This document shows, piece after piece, positions 48,501 through 62,560 of a DNA stretch of 64,000 nucleotides. Every line of letters begins with the position of its first letter. Position 1 is the stretch's first letter. The position numbers were made by a program, and so were the translations under genes. The notes under the pieces were generated by a model, which saw only the letters and a program-made list of their open reading frames with translations, had not been told where the DNA came from and did not search any database. Source of the DNA: Sindora glabra (lineage: Eukaryota; Streptophyta; Magnoliopsida; Fabales; Fabaceae); NCBI GenBank assembly GCA_020226215.1, contig CM035231.1:47210876-47274875 (forward strand), written 5' to 3'.

Positions 48501-51489
48501 TAACATGTGTATCACCTTATCTATGATAAAGTTGCCATTAACACCTACAAACTTTATAATGGTTATAGTTAGGGAGGAATACTGAAAGGTCTTCTGAGGA
48601 TTTCAACTCCAATTTGTAGATAATAAATGAAGATACATTCTCAATATCTAAAAAATTAGCAAAGGGAACAATACAAGACCTTGCATCTGTGAATCTTAGA
48701 ATCTTATTTCATAGCATAAGAATTAACTGTAGCAAAGTAAATAGACATACATGATTTTAACATAAAAAATGAGGTAAATAAGAAATGTAGAGTGTTCTGT
48801 TGTGATAAACTTAGTAGCAGATCCAAGTACATTATGGTTGGAGTTCTATAATGTTAACCTTATCTCTCCTCTAATTACAATGCTTGTAAAAAGTTAAAAA
48901 GTTAAAATAAAAGGTCAAGCTCCTTTGAAATCTTTAATGTGTTAAGGGATTGAATTAACACTTCTCACTATTGTAAAGCCTTAACCACCCAAGGTTATAA
49001 GGTTTAATCCCCATACCCACCCCTTAATTTCCAATTAAAGTAAAATTCCATCAAGATGTGTATTCACAAGTGAAGCCTAAGTGGATTCCATGTGAAAAGG
49101 CATGTTGGGGAGGCAAGGAAACTTATAGTCTTCTTTTTTGATGAATTGACACTAGACAATAACATTAGAAGTAAAATAAAAGTACTTTATGGTGTTTTTA
49201 AGAATCATACATGGCACCTAGAGGAAATGGATGCATTAATCATTGAAAAAGACATTCCTTATACTCCCTTCATGTAGTTACAAGTAATTAATGATTGAAA
49301 AACTATATGGTTAAGGTATTAAAGAATTTTATAATCTACAAAACCTACTGTAGATGTGTTTTAAAGGTATTTGCATGAGAAAGGCATGACAAGTAACAAA
49401 TGTCAAAATTTTTAGCTTTACATGTAGCATGAGATCTATCTAAATAGAAGTATGACCTTTGACACAATCATTAATGTCCTTGCAAGATTAAATTTTAATT
49501 GCATAAAATAAAGTACTACGCTAGAAGATTTCTAATAATCTAGTTCAATTTCTACAAAATTTACTAGCATTCACTAAGAAAATATAAAGCTCTCCCAATA
49601 GATACATATCATCCATCAAGAAAATGAAAAACTGCGAAAGAAAGCAAATGACCATCACAATGCATATATTATGTGAGATACTTTTATTATTTTTACAGTT
49701 ATACATGTAAAAAGGTCTAAGAAAGAGATGCTATTATAATGAAGTGTGCACAATGCACACACTAGCCACAATATCCATAACAGAGATAATAGGCTAAACA
49801 AATAAAAATGTCTTCATGTGTTATTAATTTACTATAGTGGGGATGATAACCATCCATTTGCATGACTATACTTGTAATAAACATAAGAATGAAATTGTCC
49901 AACATCATTCTATTTTAGCAATCTAAATAAAAGAAAACTACACGATAATAATAAAAAAGATTAAATACAAAATCACTTTGGAGCCGCTGCTTCGGTATTA
50001 CTCTAGTATGCTTTAAGCTACTTTGTCCCTATTTGTTTCTGCTTAAATTTTTTATTTTGATTTATTTCTACTTTAATTTGCATTATTACTGAGTTGGCCT
50101 ACTTTATTCAACTTTGTTATATCATTATGCATTAATTTTTCACCAACAATTATCACATTATTGATAGTTGCTAAATTTAAATTTAGTGTTGCATTGATAT
50201 TATCAAATAAAATTAAGCCTCTATTAATTTACAAGAGTATGGAAATAAAGTAATAGGATTGTTAGGAACAAAGCATGGTTGCTGGGTAGTAGTTGGGTAG
50301 CAACAATTGTAAACAACCATTATTAATAGGTGGAAACATCTAAAAACTAATACTAGTGAGGTGGCAACAAATAGGAACTATTACTATATTTTATTTGCAT
50401 TGGATAATACCGGTCTACATATATGACATAATAACATGATGCTTTAATTAAATTACATATTTACACATATGTCATCTGATGCATGCACTACACAAGTATG
50501 ATAGCTAATATGGGACCTACATACTACATGTGCATAGGGAATTGAAATAACATGTCTTTGATTAGATTCCTTGGAAATGGTCACAAGGATAAGCTACAAT
50601 TATGTCAGGGACTGTTATTAGTAGTTTAGTAATTATGGCTTTCACTATAAAGGCCAGATTGTATGACAAACCAGGTAGGCATTGTAATGCAGTTTCTGAA
50701 CTGCAAACATAAAGTAAATCATGGTTAGTAGAGCCAAACAAGCTTAGTTAGCAATAATTATATGATAGTCTAACATATGAATACATGGAAGAGATAAATA
50801 ATGATTAAAATAAATATACATGCCACATGGCTATCAACCTAATAACATTAAAACAAATATGCATGTGACATAATTACTATTATCCAACAAGGGTCATAAT
50901 AGTGAAGTTCATGGAAACACACTTACAAAGGATTGCACAATAGATGATTAGGCTTTATGTAGTGCAAATCTTGTATGAGTAATCTAACTTGCATCCTAAA
51001 ATCATAAATAAGTAATGTAAATCAAAAATAAAGAAAATAGTATTAGCAATGTGAAAAATAGATGACAATCTTAAGTACAACATCTAGACCTACCTCCCCT
51101 TCACTAGTGAATTGATTAATGGGAAGCTTAACTTTCAGGTTCATCAATATCATCGATTAAGTTCCTATGCTTTCTTTATAGCTAGGCGCATGTGCTTCTA
51201 TTATATCCAGCAATTTTATAGATAGTATATTTATTTTAACGCTTAACTTTGGGGTTTTGTTGCAATGACCTACCCTCTGTCCTAATATTTATTGGGTAAG
51301 ATATAAAAGGCATTGAAATAGGACTTATTCCACTAAGGCAAACTCATTGTCAACCTTTAAGTATATGTATATATTTTGCAACCTTCATTCTAATTTTATC
51401 ATAATCTTATGCATTTTGACAAGTTAGATGGTTTATCCAATTACAACTTACTGGAGGGTCCTATACCGCAACAATTGAAACTTTTATGC
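39521..51489. other. 12-kb stretch without a recognisable gene
   Basis: Less AT-rich and less simple than other intergenic parts, yet no domain could be identified on either strand. The longest frames are about 90 codons: plus 41214-41495 and minus 43525-43800, the latter with N-F-G-E-T-I-V-N-N-L-T and F-G-K-G-S. Short frames at 45601-45798, 46644-46838 and 49092-49277 likewise show nothing known. No LTR pair, TIR or PBS seen. Best guess: heavily decayed mobile DNA. Confidence 0.4.
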
Positions 51490-52386
51490 ACTGTTTAGCA
51501 AGGTAGATAAAGAGGCTATATCAATTTTATAGTACGAGTCCACCTCTTACAAACTAGCAATTAAGGAATATGGTTTACATGCTCATGCTTCATAGCACAA
51601 AGTATATGGCAACAAAGAAAGCCATGTGATTGTTGCATATTACATTTGTAAGTGAAAGTTTTCCTTTCCTTATTCTACAACACATACCATTTTGAGTCAA
51701 CATCCAAAAACTTCTCTATTTGGTAGATGGCATGGTTCAATATTTTACTTCGATGCAACAAGGTCAAACTACCGGAGGACACCACTTCTTCATGGAAATC
51801 GAAGAATGTAGCACGTGTGTAAATCTTGACAGCTTACTCTTCAAGAACCCATAAGGAAGAATTTATAACTGGTGTAAATTTCAAGTATTTAAAGTCTTCC
51901 ATAAATTGATTATTACAGAGTTCCATGAGTCCTCACTCAAAATAATAGAGTATATCCATTAAAGTGTTATGGCCTTTTACAAATCCAGCTATGAACAAAT
52001 TGAAATACTTACAATGCAATGTTGTTCTTATACCAGTAAAGAACTTATCCCTTAAGTATGTAATTACCTATAACTTTCAACATTAGTATGTCTTTTGAAC
52101 CAAAGTGTTTCCATTGAGATTGTGGTTATTAACCATTTGCCTCTGTTTTTGCTTCAAACTGATGGATAAAAATGTTCGTATACATGTAATCACAAAATAC
52201 TTGTTGGAAATGGATGTTGCTTACATTACTGCATGCATTTTGGGCTAGATGCCATGAGCATAGTATATGAATAGCATTTAGGAAAAGTGATTTAATGGCT
52301 TTCCTTATTTGCCTATCCCTATCTATAACAATTGCTAAGGGTTTCCTCCCTTGCATTGCTTCTATAAATGTGTCTATGAATAGCAT
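51490..52386 (-). pseudogene. FAR1-related / MULE transposase fragment
   Basis: FAR1/FRS proteins are plant transcription factors derived from Mutator-like transposases. The minus strand reads I-D-T-F-I-E-A-M-Q-G-R-K-P, then V-I-D-R-D-R-Q-I-R-K-A-I, then C-S-W-H-L-A-Q-N-A, the MULE catalytic-domain signature (52129-52386, open). Stops and frame changes follow. Near 51785-51835 it reads I-Y-T-R-A-T-F-F-D-F-H-E-E-V, the family's stem motif. Near 51530-51600 it reads C-C-H-I-L-C-A-M-K-H-E-H-V and K-R-W-T-R, corresponding to the SWIM zinc finger and the block after it. The N-terminal DNA-binding domain is absent; sequence upstream of 52386 is unrelated. It could be a decayed FRS gene or an autonomous MULE; context favours the transposon. 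Confidence 0.75.
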
Positions 52387-52389
52387 TTA

Positions 52390-53758
52390 GTAAAGGCATT
52401 GACTTAAAGATCTTCAGTGATATTTTTAACAAGGATAGTTAAGTTCATGTTACACTCATTTTTCCTTAACCATAGTTTTTTCTTATTAGGTTTTCATAAC
52501 AAGGTTTTTAATAAGGTAGAATATTCATTGAAGGAATAATGTACTCTTTTTCCTTCATAAGAATTTTTTCCCTATTAGTTTTTCCTTTTAGTAAAGATTT
52601 TAATGAGACATATTCTATAAGATAGACATTCAAAGAGGAATATTATAAATAATTATAATTAAATGTGAATGCTCATAAGTTAAACATTACATTTCCATTT
52701 TAATTAATCATTAAGCTTCAATTTTTTTATAAATTATTATGAAATAGTAACGTTTGACCTATCTATCCTATAGATATGAATTTTATAAATCACTTTATAT
52801 AGAATTAAATAAAATATCTCTTCCTGTCATAATTCTCTTCATCTCCTTTATATATTTTTTTGGTTATCTCATTTAATTTTAAGTGTTTTTATAGCAATTA
52901 TATATTTTCTTATGAATTTTTAACAACAATCATAATATTATAATATATTAGTTTATTTCACTATTTTTACATATGATTTCATAACCTATTTTTTATTATT
53001 TAATTAAAATCCTATATATCTAATTTAATTCCTATTAACTATATCATATAGAAATTATTTATGAAAAAATAACATAATAAACTAACATATTGTAATTTTA
53101 TGATTCTAGATAAAAATATTATAAAAAAATATGTACTTTTAATAAAATGGTAAATTAAATTGATGGTGAGTTTTAATTCCAAGTTTTATATAGTTTGAGG
53201 GAGTGATTTTCAAAATTTCAAAATTCAAGAAAGTAAAATCTAATTACTTCAAAGTTGAATGGAATATTTTTTTTAAATAAATATAAAAAATGATAAGTAA
53301 TAAATAAATAGCTAATAATAAAATAAAAGAAAAGAGGAAAATGAGAAGGGAAAAGAAGGAAAAATTCATAAGCAAGTTACAAGTATATAGAAGAGGTAGT
53401 GACTTTTATATATAATATTGATTAAAAAATGCATGAAAATTAACTAAAACTAAGTATATTTTAATGGTATGCTAATAAATAAAATATTAGAAGGCAAAGT
53501 TTCTCATATAACATATTATTTGATTAAAAAAAAGAAATTCTAGTGAAAAGTCCTTATAAAGTAAATAGATTGCACAACTAATAACACAAGAATAACCAAA
53601 AGAGAAATTATAAATAAAGTGAAGTATTTTTAACTAAATTCAAATATTATTTTCAAATTGAAACAAAATCATATTTAATTTAAAATACATATTATTGTAT
53701 TTTTTAAGAAGTATGAATAACACTTGCAACTTTTTTAAAGTTAAACACTTTAAAATAT
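52390..53758. other. AT-rich non-coding stretch
   Basis: Long A/T tracts, no coding frame or recognisable repeat end. Confidence 0.5.
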
Positions 53759-54135
53759 GAGTAAATATAATATTTGGTCTTTCATTTATAAGAATAGTAA
53801 CCATTTCATTCTTCAAATTTTATAATTACTATTATTAGTCCCTAATTTTTACTTTTATTATAATTATTTATCTTTTCGTTCACATATAATAATAAAATAA
53901 ATAATGAAAGGAATGAATATAACAAAATTCTTTCACATTTATTTAACATTATTAAGGTAAGATTTAATAATAAGTTTTAATCTTTTTCATTCATTTGAAC
54001 ATTACAAGTGAATACAAGGACTAATAATTATAATAAAAGTAAAAATTAAATAATAATAATAATATTAGTTATAAAATTTGAAGGATATAATAGTCACCAC
54101 ATTCATAAATAAAAGATTAAATATTATATTTATTC
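53759..54135 (+). mobile_element. MITE, copy 2 of the three-copy family
   Basis: 377 bp. The left end GAGTAAATATAATATTTGG is inverted at the right end (AAATATTATATTTATTC). Terminal inverted repeats extend about 80-90 bp, including CTTCAAATTTTATAA. Same order of motifs as the copy at 60878. No coding capacity. Confidence 0.75.
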
Positions 54136-56239
54136 CTTAAGTATATTTTTTATTAGTAATAAAAGCAGAAAAATTTTATTTTAAAATGAAGAACGGGGTA
54201 AAAAAATGTATACAAATACTTTCTAACATGCATTTAGCTCTAGCCTATAATTGGTAGCCAAGAAAGAAAAGAAAAACAATGCAAAATTTTAAATTTTAAA
54301 AATTTCTTCTGTTTGAATTTGAAGAAAATGAAAGAAAAGAAAAGTGATTTCAATTATTTTTACATATCAAAATTTTAAATTTTTTTTTTACAATTTCTCT
54401 TCCAACTAATTTTTAATTTTTCTCTTTTTTTTTCATTTTCCTATTAATTGGTCAAAAGGTTGAGATTAATGGTGGCATTATTCAAACTACTTGCGTAGTA
54501 GTTAAAAAAATTGAAATATAACAAACACTTAAGAATGTATCAAGTATAATAGATCTTGTTCCTCTAAAGTATAAAATACACTTTAAAAAGTAAAATAAAA
54601 TATTACAACTCATGATGAGAAAATTAATGGTTCAAAATTAAATAAATAATAAATAATTAAAAAATAATTTTTAAATTTATAACTATCTTACTACTATAGA
54701 ATAGTTTATTAATATTATGTATTTAGAGGTTTACATATAAAAAAGCAACTGCTATCCAATCAACTATTATAGTATATGTGGTTTCAACATCAATTTATAA
54801 ACTGTCATAATATAAAAAAATAACATTAATTTTTATTTCATGAAAATCGACATCATTTATATTTTTATAATCTTCAAAAATAATATTAAGCATCATTTAC
54901 TTTATGAAAATTGACATCCAATACTAGAATACCACATTAGTTCATTTAAATAATTGACATTATATGTCCACCAAACCACTAACTGAAAACCTAGCTCTTA
55001 GTTTCTCATTCCCTCATTCCAAACTCTAACCCTATTTCTTTATTCATTACTTCTTTCGTTCCCTTTAGTTCCTCATTTCTTCATCTTAAACTTTAGCCTA
55101 ATCCTTATGTTCCTTACAAACTTATCCTTCTTATTTCCTTTATTTATAACAAGATATAGAAAGTCAATATCTCTTATTATTGTAGAATCCAAATTTAAAT
55201 AACTTTAAAGAATAAATTAAATAATAAAATATTGACAATGATAAAAAGACTATATATAATATCATAATTATATATGAGTACTTCGTTAAATTTATCTTAA
55301 TACTTATAGCTTGACATGCGAGGTTTACAATCCGAAAAATGCTTTTTGAATAGAATACATGTAAATGCAATGAGTATTCATAAAAATTTGTGTATTACAC
55401 ATTTTTATATGAAAATATAATAAATAATACAACAAAATGCTAAAGAAGATGAATGAGATCAAATTTCTTACTTGTGCAAACATGTAAAAGTTGCATTAAA
55501 ATGATAGACAATAAAGCAAGATCAAATAAAACATTAAAAATTAAATTACAAAAATAAATACAAAAAAAATTCTCATAATTATATTTTACGATTTTCTATT
55601 GATTCATAACCTTTCAAACACAACCAATATGGATTCGAACCTTCTTTACTTATAGGAGTATATGTTGCGAGTCATAATATAAGGCCAATAAGAGTATTAG
55701 TCATGGTATAAAAGATATTTTAGAGGCCCATAAAGGTCCTACTTTAATAAAGATTTCTTGATTTTGAAATGTATTGAAGCCTTAGGTAGTAAAAAAAAAG
55801 TGGGATGTTGTAATTCTTTCGAAAGAAAAGTAATTTTAAATTAAAATCTAATCTACATTTTATTTCATTTTATATTTTATTATTATAATTATTATTATCA
55901 TAAATATTATTCTATATTTTGAAATGAAATAGAAATAAAAATTCTATTTTTTAATTATTTGTATAAATTCTTATTCTCATAATTATATTTTATTATTTTC
56001 TAGTAATACTAAACCTCATATATTTAACCCCATATTAATTGAGTTTTAGTCCTATAAAATAATTATCTAGCAAAAAAAAGTCAAATAAAATCACCTTACG
56101 TTTGAAAAGAGAGCATATCTTGTAAGGTAGAAAATCTTTTTTAGGTTAGAAGAACTTCTAGATGAAATTCGTAAATAGCATTATGTTTCATGATGAGAAA
56201 AATATTTACTATTTTACTTTTTCCCATTTTATGTCTCTT

Positions 56240-57870
56240 AGGTGTTACATGTGCTTAATTTTATAGAGTAGGCCTTGTTTTATAATTTTAGATTGATTTT
56301 ACAAATTTGTGAATTTATTCAGTAAATGCTAGATTTTGACATTGTTTATATTTTTCAATCATAACTTGGGCTCCAGATGTCGAATTTAGGCAAATTTTAT
56401 ATTGATGGAAAGATAAAAGAAATATCTACAACTTTTATGTTTTAGTTGAAGCCAAGTTCAAACTTCTTCAAGATTTTACTTGGCCAACAAGCTTAAGTCA
56501 TGATTCTATCCCAGTTGAACCCGTTTCTGTATTTAGGCCATATCTGAAGCTATAGTGGTTTGATTAACCTGAAACTAGTGCCCAAATTTTTAGAAGACAC
56601 AGGCCTATAACTTTCATGTTTATAGATCTTCCAGAATATGTTAATTTTATGGATAAAATTAAGCTGGAAGTTAAACTAGCGAGATTTCACTACTAGACCT
56701 TTTAGAAGAAATTACTAAGTTTAACAACCCTAATAGGAGTAGGATTAGCAAGGCCTTAATTCTTGTAATCCCAAGAGGAATAGGATTAAGATTCTATGGG
56801 TTTTATTAGATATAAATAGAGATGAGGAGTGGGCAATATATCATACAATCATATAATCTGATTACATACAATCAGCAACATAGTTTTCTTTCTTCTTCTT
56901 TAAGCTTTTATCTTCCAATCATAGAAGGCTAATTTTCTGAAGTTAATTCAAGGAGATTGAAGCTCTCCTTTTGAGGATTATGAGATCATGATTTCTAATG
57001 TTAATTTTTCTTAATTAATTTTCTTCTTTCCCTATTTACTTGTGCTGAATTGTTAAGATTGCTTATGTTGGATGTTGATTTAGTATAATTGATATTCTTC
57101 CTTATGATTTCTGATTTCTTTATTATTTTGTTGATGAATTATGATTGGTAAATCACATTTTTACATATAGGGTTAGAGGGTTGAGAAGTTAATTTGGGAG
57201 GTTTCTAATTTAATTTCTCAATTTAGCCAAATTCTGTCATTAAATTAATTTCGATCTAGCATAGAGATTATAGCAATTGCTTAATCGGCCAATCTTAATT
57301 AATCAAATCTTAGGTGGTTGTCTAGCGTAGAATTCACGGATTATTGCAAGGGTTCTAGGTAATCTAAGGTTAAAGAATTAATTAGAAAAAATTCATATCC
57401 TATTTGGTCTATGATTAATCCAATTTAGGGCTTTCAATTTTCTTGAATCGGCTGTTTGATTCCATTGAATTTTTTTCTATTTTATTTCTGTTTTACTTCT
57501 ATTTCAAGCTTAATTTTCATGCTTATTAATCATTTAATTTTATGTAACCAACCTCCCTAATTCTGCATTTTGTTATTGCAAAAATTACATAAATAGCATG
57601 CAGCATATTATTGAATCCTGCATTCTATTTTTATTTCTGTTTCTACCAGTATTCTATTTCACTATATTATCAATTTGTTTGCATTAGTTTTCTTTGTTTT
57701 CATTACATAAATAATTCAATAATTGTGCATATATTGTTAGAAAATCATTTAAAAAAGATAAAATCAAAGGATCACTAAGGATATGACCTAATTGTACTAT
57801 TATTCTACATTAATTCTTAACAACCAGTTTTAAATTTAATTTTGATGCATTGCGACGTACACATCATTTC
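56240..57870 (+). repeat. LTR-like non-coding block
   Basis: Distinctly less AT-rich than its flanks, with no coding frame. It has a good TATA box (ATATAAATAGAG, about 56809-56820) followed by pyrimidine-rich leader-like sequence, and stretches such as CTAGCGTAGAATTCACGG. It starts near TGTTACATGTGC and ends near GCGACGTACACATCA, the TG...CA form. No target duplication could be matched and no partner LTR lies in the window. Confidence 0.3.
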
Positions 57871-58267
57871 ACTCTTTTTATTTTAAACTCACGCTATGCT
57901 ATAACCTTTTAATTTTTTATTAGCACTCATGTCATAGGTTTCTACGTCAGTTTTTGAAATAAACTAATGTATAAATTTAGTAGTAGATGTTGATTTTAAG
58001 AAAACACTATTGTTGTTAATATAATAGCTTCATCTTATTAAGTAATGTTCAATGCTAGTTACTAGACAAAAATTAATGTATTAGTATATGAATGTCTTTT
58101 AATAAAAAAAAATTATTTTCTTTTTGTTAACTTTTTCTATAATCATTTTAGAACAATCCTAGAATATTTCCAAAATGGCCACATACAACAAATATGTATA
58201 TACTAGACTAAAACTAATTCAATTAATCATATTATATACATTATAATTTATAATTTCTAGTTTATAT

Positions 58268-58282
58268 CACACACACACACAC
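58268..58282. repeat. (CA)n short tract
   Basis: About seven CA units just before the large AT tract. Confidence 0.8.
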
Positions 58283-58311
58283 ATATCAAACAAAAATTTG
58301 AAAATAGAGCT

Positions 58312-58417
<106 letters not shown>

Positions 58418-58826
58418 ATACATATACAGATAACAATATTATATATCTTAAGTTTAAATCTTATAAAGAATGTAGAAAGGAATATTATTTTTTTTGTTCA
58501 AGTTACTTTAATTAAATTGGTAGCATTAAGATTCTTTTTTGTGTTATGAAAATTGATTCTATAATTTTATTTATCTCTATATTGATATATGAATATATAC
58601 CCAAAAAAATAATTATTTAAAATGAACAATAGATTATTCATTTATAATAAATATACATGTCATCCTTACACAAAATAATAGGAAAAGTGGTTATTCTCTA
58701 ATTGTAATTTCTTCATATTGCTTAATTGTTTTATTTGTTATAAGCTATTAATTGTCCTTATACATTGCTGGGCTGTTGTTCTAGAATCTCTTAGAATTTC
58801 ATGCATTAACATAGAATATTGTGGTC

Positions 58827-58962
58827 TAAAAATTATAAGTCACAGTAAGATTACGGAGCATAAAAGCTCACGCCTCTATGAATCATATCTTTAAGTAAAA
58901 ACATAATTCATAAAGGTGTGAGTTTTGATAGTACATAATCTTACTATAACTTCTAATTTTTA
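58827..58962. other. Long imperfect hairpin (57-bp arms, 22-nt loop)
   Basis: The left arm 58827-58883 and right arm 58906-58962 are inverted copies matching at 46 of 57 positions. Most mismatches are C/T or G/A, i.e. G-U compatible in RNA on one strand. Arms begin TAAAAATTA and end CTATGAAT/TTATGAAT next to the loop. It could be a small foldback transposon or a miRNA-like precursor. Confidence 0.7.
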
Positions 58963-59427
58963 TACAATTATATTCCGTATTTATACATGAAAGAGATTCC
59001 ACAACAATAACCTTGTAATGGATAGGATTAATTGACAAAACACAAATAGGAATTATTTTACCAAATTTCAGATAGCACATAGGGCAAGTAACAAGTCTCC
59101 AATCTCACATTAAAACACAGTGATAATTAATGGCACATGCCAAATGAAGAACACCTCATTAGACACAAAACTGATGATAATTGACATCATGAGTCTATCA
59201 TTACAATGACTTCAAACGTTAGTTAAGTACTAAAATAATATGTAAATTGTTGATAATTTATTACAATGATTGAAAAAGACTTACATGATGTTCTCTAAAA
59301 ATAAATTGACATTGTAATTTCAAGTTAATGAACTGTCATGATAATTGAAATGAATTAGAATGATGGTTATAAAAAATAATCAATACTATAAATTTCTTTA
59401 TTAATTTGTTTATAAAGTCATAATTTT

Positions 59428-59620
59428 TAGTTCCATTCATTTAAACTTCTTTGGTTTCATTTATTTAAACTTCCTTAGTTTCATTTATTTAAACTTTTTC
59501 ATAAATTCATTCATTTAGACATCTTCACTTCTTTAGTTTCATTTATTTAAACTTCTTTATAAATTCATTCATTTAAACATTTTTAATTTCATTCATTTAA
59601 AATTCTTCATAAATGATCTA
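59428..59620 (+). repeat. Minisatellite, period about 22-25 bp
   Basis: About eight imperfect repeats of TTTCATTTATTTAAACTTC, with interspersed CATAAATTCATTCATTTA variants. Confidence 0.75.
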
Positions 59621-60877
59621 TATTTAGATGTCCATAGATTATGAGAAAATACCATCATATTAGATGTCAATTAATCTTAAAAATTTATGTTTTTATGTTT
59701 GCAACTTTCTCATTAGAGGCTTTTCAATTTTTACAAATTTTTATAATATAAACAATTGAATATAAAAAGAAATTTATTTTTGAACCAATTTAACACAAAA
59801 CATTATATTTATTTCAGCATGTCTTCATTTTGTTAATCTATGTAATCTAAATGCTTATTGTAGAATTTTAAGTAAAAATAATATGCAGATGAGCAAAGAG
59901 AAATAATTTTACAAATTAAAAAATTTTAATTGTCATTGTTATATTCATAATGAAAGTATAAATGAATAAGTAAAGAGCAATAATATCTTTGCAAATTTAT
60001 ATAAAATAATTACAATAAATTATCAATAAATAAAAACTATACATTTATATATAAATACACAAAAATAATAAAAAGGTCACTATATATTAAAATCTTCATC
60101 CTCGATGTAAATTTTAGCATTATTGCTAAACTTATTTATTTGCTTTACTTACTCCATGATAAATGATAGAGCACGCAATGAGAGAAATGGATCAAGGTGG
60201 AGTGAGATATTAGCAACAATTATCATTAACTAGTTCTTCTATTCGACGATCCCTAGTTCTTCTATTGTACTCTCTTTTGATAAAAGTGGACTGAGAGATC
60301 AATAATATTATTATATATCAAATTCATTATACTTGAGAGTATATTGGACAAATGTTAGAAGAGTTCATATGGAAAAATAGAGTTCGAGTGAAGATTTATA
60401 GAAAAAAATAGATGTCAATTATTAAACAAAACTAACATTATATGATTCTATGGTTTCCAATGCAACTAGTTAAATGCCTTTTAGATGACGACTATTAATA
60501 GAAACCAACATTTTATGCTTTTGCAATTTTCAACAAGACTTTTGAAACACCTTTTAGATGACAACTATTAATTAAAATTGACATCTTATGATTTTGTAGT
60601 TTCAAATTAGGCTTTTGAAATTCACTTTAGATGATGATTATATATATAACCGACATTGCAAATTCTCAATCATATAATTTCAAAAATACCACCCCCATCA
60701 AAATAAATGTTGATTTTGTTGTAAATTAACATCTATTTACTAACATAAATCATCAATTCTATACTAGTGGATCCACTTTCTTAATTTTTTTATTAAGGAC
60801 TTTGATATCTTACTTTACCCTTTAAAATGTCAAATGCACTTTAAAGGAGTTTAAATCTAAGTATAATATACTCTTTT

Positions 60878-61234
60878 GAGTAAATATAATATTTAATCCC
60901 TCATTTATAAATATGGTAACTATTACATTTCTCAAATTTCATAATAATTAGTCTTTTTTTCCTTTTTTATAATTACTTGTCATTTTCTTCAAATGTAATA
61001 CTAAAATAAATAGTGAAAGGAAATAATATAATAAAAAATGAAGCATGTATTTAATATTACCAATGTGAGATTAAACAATGAACTTTAATATTTTTTATTC
61101 ATTTTAACATTATAAATAAATGGATAGATAAATAATTATAACAAAAGTAAAAATAAGGAACTCATAGTGCTCATTATAAGATTTGAGGATGTAATAGTCA
61201 CTGTCTTTATAAATGAAAGACTAAATGTTTACTC
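60878..61234 (+). mobile_element. MITE, copy 3 of the three-copy family
   Basis: 357 bp with GAGTAAATATAATATTTAAT at the left and GACTAAATGTTTACTC at the right. It is colinear with 53759-54135: both have a (A/T)GTGAAAGGAA-like centre, then GATTTAA/GATTAAA and CATTTTAACATTA. No coding capacity. Confidence 0.75.
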
Positions 61235-62150
61235 TATTTTTTTTCACTATCTTAATATACACAACTAACTTTGGTTACTATAATTAATTATGATTCTATT
61301 TATTTTAACAGAAAATATCTTCTATAAGAATATAGTTATAAAATATCAAGATAGTGAAAAATAACTTAAATATTTAATGTAAAATGTAAGGGGTTTGATA
61401 AAAAATAACTTTCTCTTTTTCAAAAAAAAAGTTATTATCCTCTATTGCCATACTTCTAGATATTATAGAAGTATATAATACTCTTTTTTATATATAAGGA
61501 AATAAATTTTTTCTATGTTTTGAAAAATAAACCGACTTCAAGAATATCTCTTAAGTACATGCCATTATATTATTCACTTCCGTTTGGCTTTAAAATACAT
61601 TCTTCCCATGATTGAGGTGGTTGATCTAACCGTGTAAAATTATTGCTTTATTTTAAGTAATATAAGTCCAATTTTAAAAGGATGCTAATCTAATAAATGA
61701 ATAGAAATAATAAATTTTAGTGATAATAAGAGTGAATAATTCGTTAAATATTTATATATATAAATTAAAAGGATTTAAAGTTATTCTATTATTAATATAA
61801 AATATTTTATATTATTAATTAATGAATGAAAAGAAGATATGTTAATAAAAAATAGTGATAATTAAAATTTTTAATAATAAAAAATATTTAAATATGCAAT
61901 AGTATAAATTAATATTGATAATAAATTAAATTTAAATTGAAATCAAAATCAATTAAATTTAATGACAATGTCTAGCCGGATTTTTATTGCTAATCTCAAG
62001 ATATCATTAGTGCCTATTCAGTAGGATTAGAAACCTCTCCTGCTTATCAATTAACTTTAAAAAAATATATAAACTTTTTATTTATTCTACATAATATTAT
62101 ATTTGACATATTAAGCTTTTGATACACTTATATAATTAATGTACCGTAGT
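61235..62150. other. AT-rich non-coding stretch
   Basis: No coding frame or repeat end recognised. Confidence 0.5.
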
Positions 62151-62560
62151 CGTAGCCATCCACTAAAAACTTGTTTTCTTGTAAGCATAGACACACCCGT
62201 CAGTCCAAGAACGCTGCATGCGCTCCACGACAACCAATTGTGCTGAGACACTTGGAAAAGATTCGTTGGCCACGACAGAATAAACTTTGGTCGCGGTTAA
62301 ATTACTATGTTTAATAGTAATATGCCACTATGGGAACGAGGAATATTGGTGCAAAATGTTCTCTTGAAAAATCAAACAATTTCCTAAGATTTGTCACTTC
62401 CCAACATTGATCATTTTGATTGGTTTACGTTTCCTAAATTTTCGCCCTTGATTTCTTCTGTCGAGACACCACAAGGACGTTGATTTCGTTGGAGGCTGGA
62501 GCACCCACATGCCAGGATAGTAACTTATGCTCAATTTGTTTGAACCGGAAGAATGAATGG
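62151..62560. other. GC-richer island without a coding frame
   Basis: Composition rises clearly here. No long open frame and no known motif. It could be a promoter, an untranslated exon or a fragment of a mobile element. Confidence 0.3.

Noticed and set aside
48941..49030. tRNA-like box (GGTTATAAGGTTTAATCCC)
   Set aside because: No matching acceptor stem or A box; no tRNA was found anywhere in the window.
55000..55100. Telomere-like CTAACCCTA motif
   Set aside because: A single unit only, within a pyrimidine-rich stretch.
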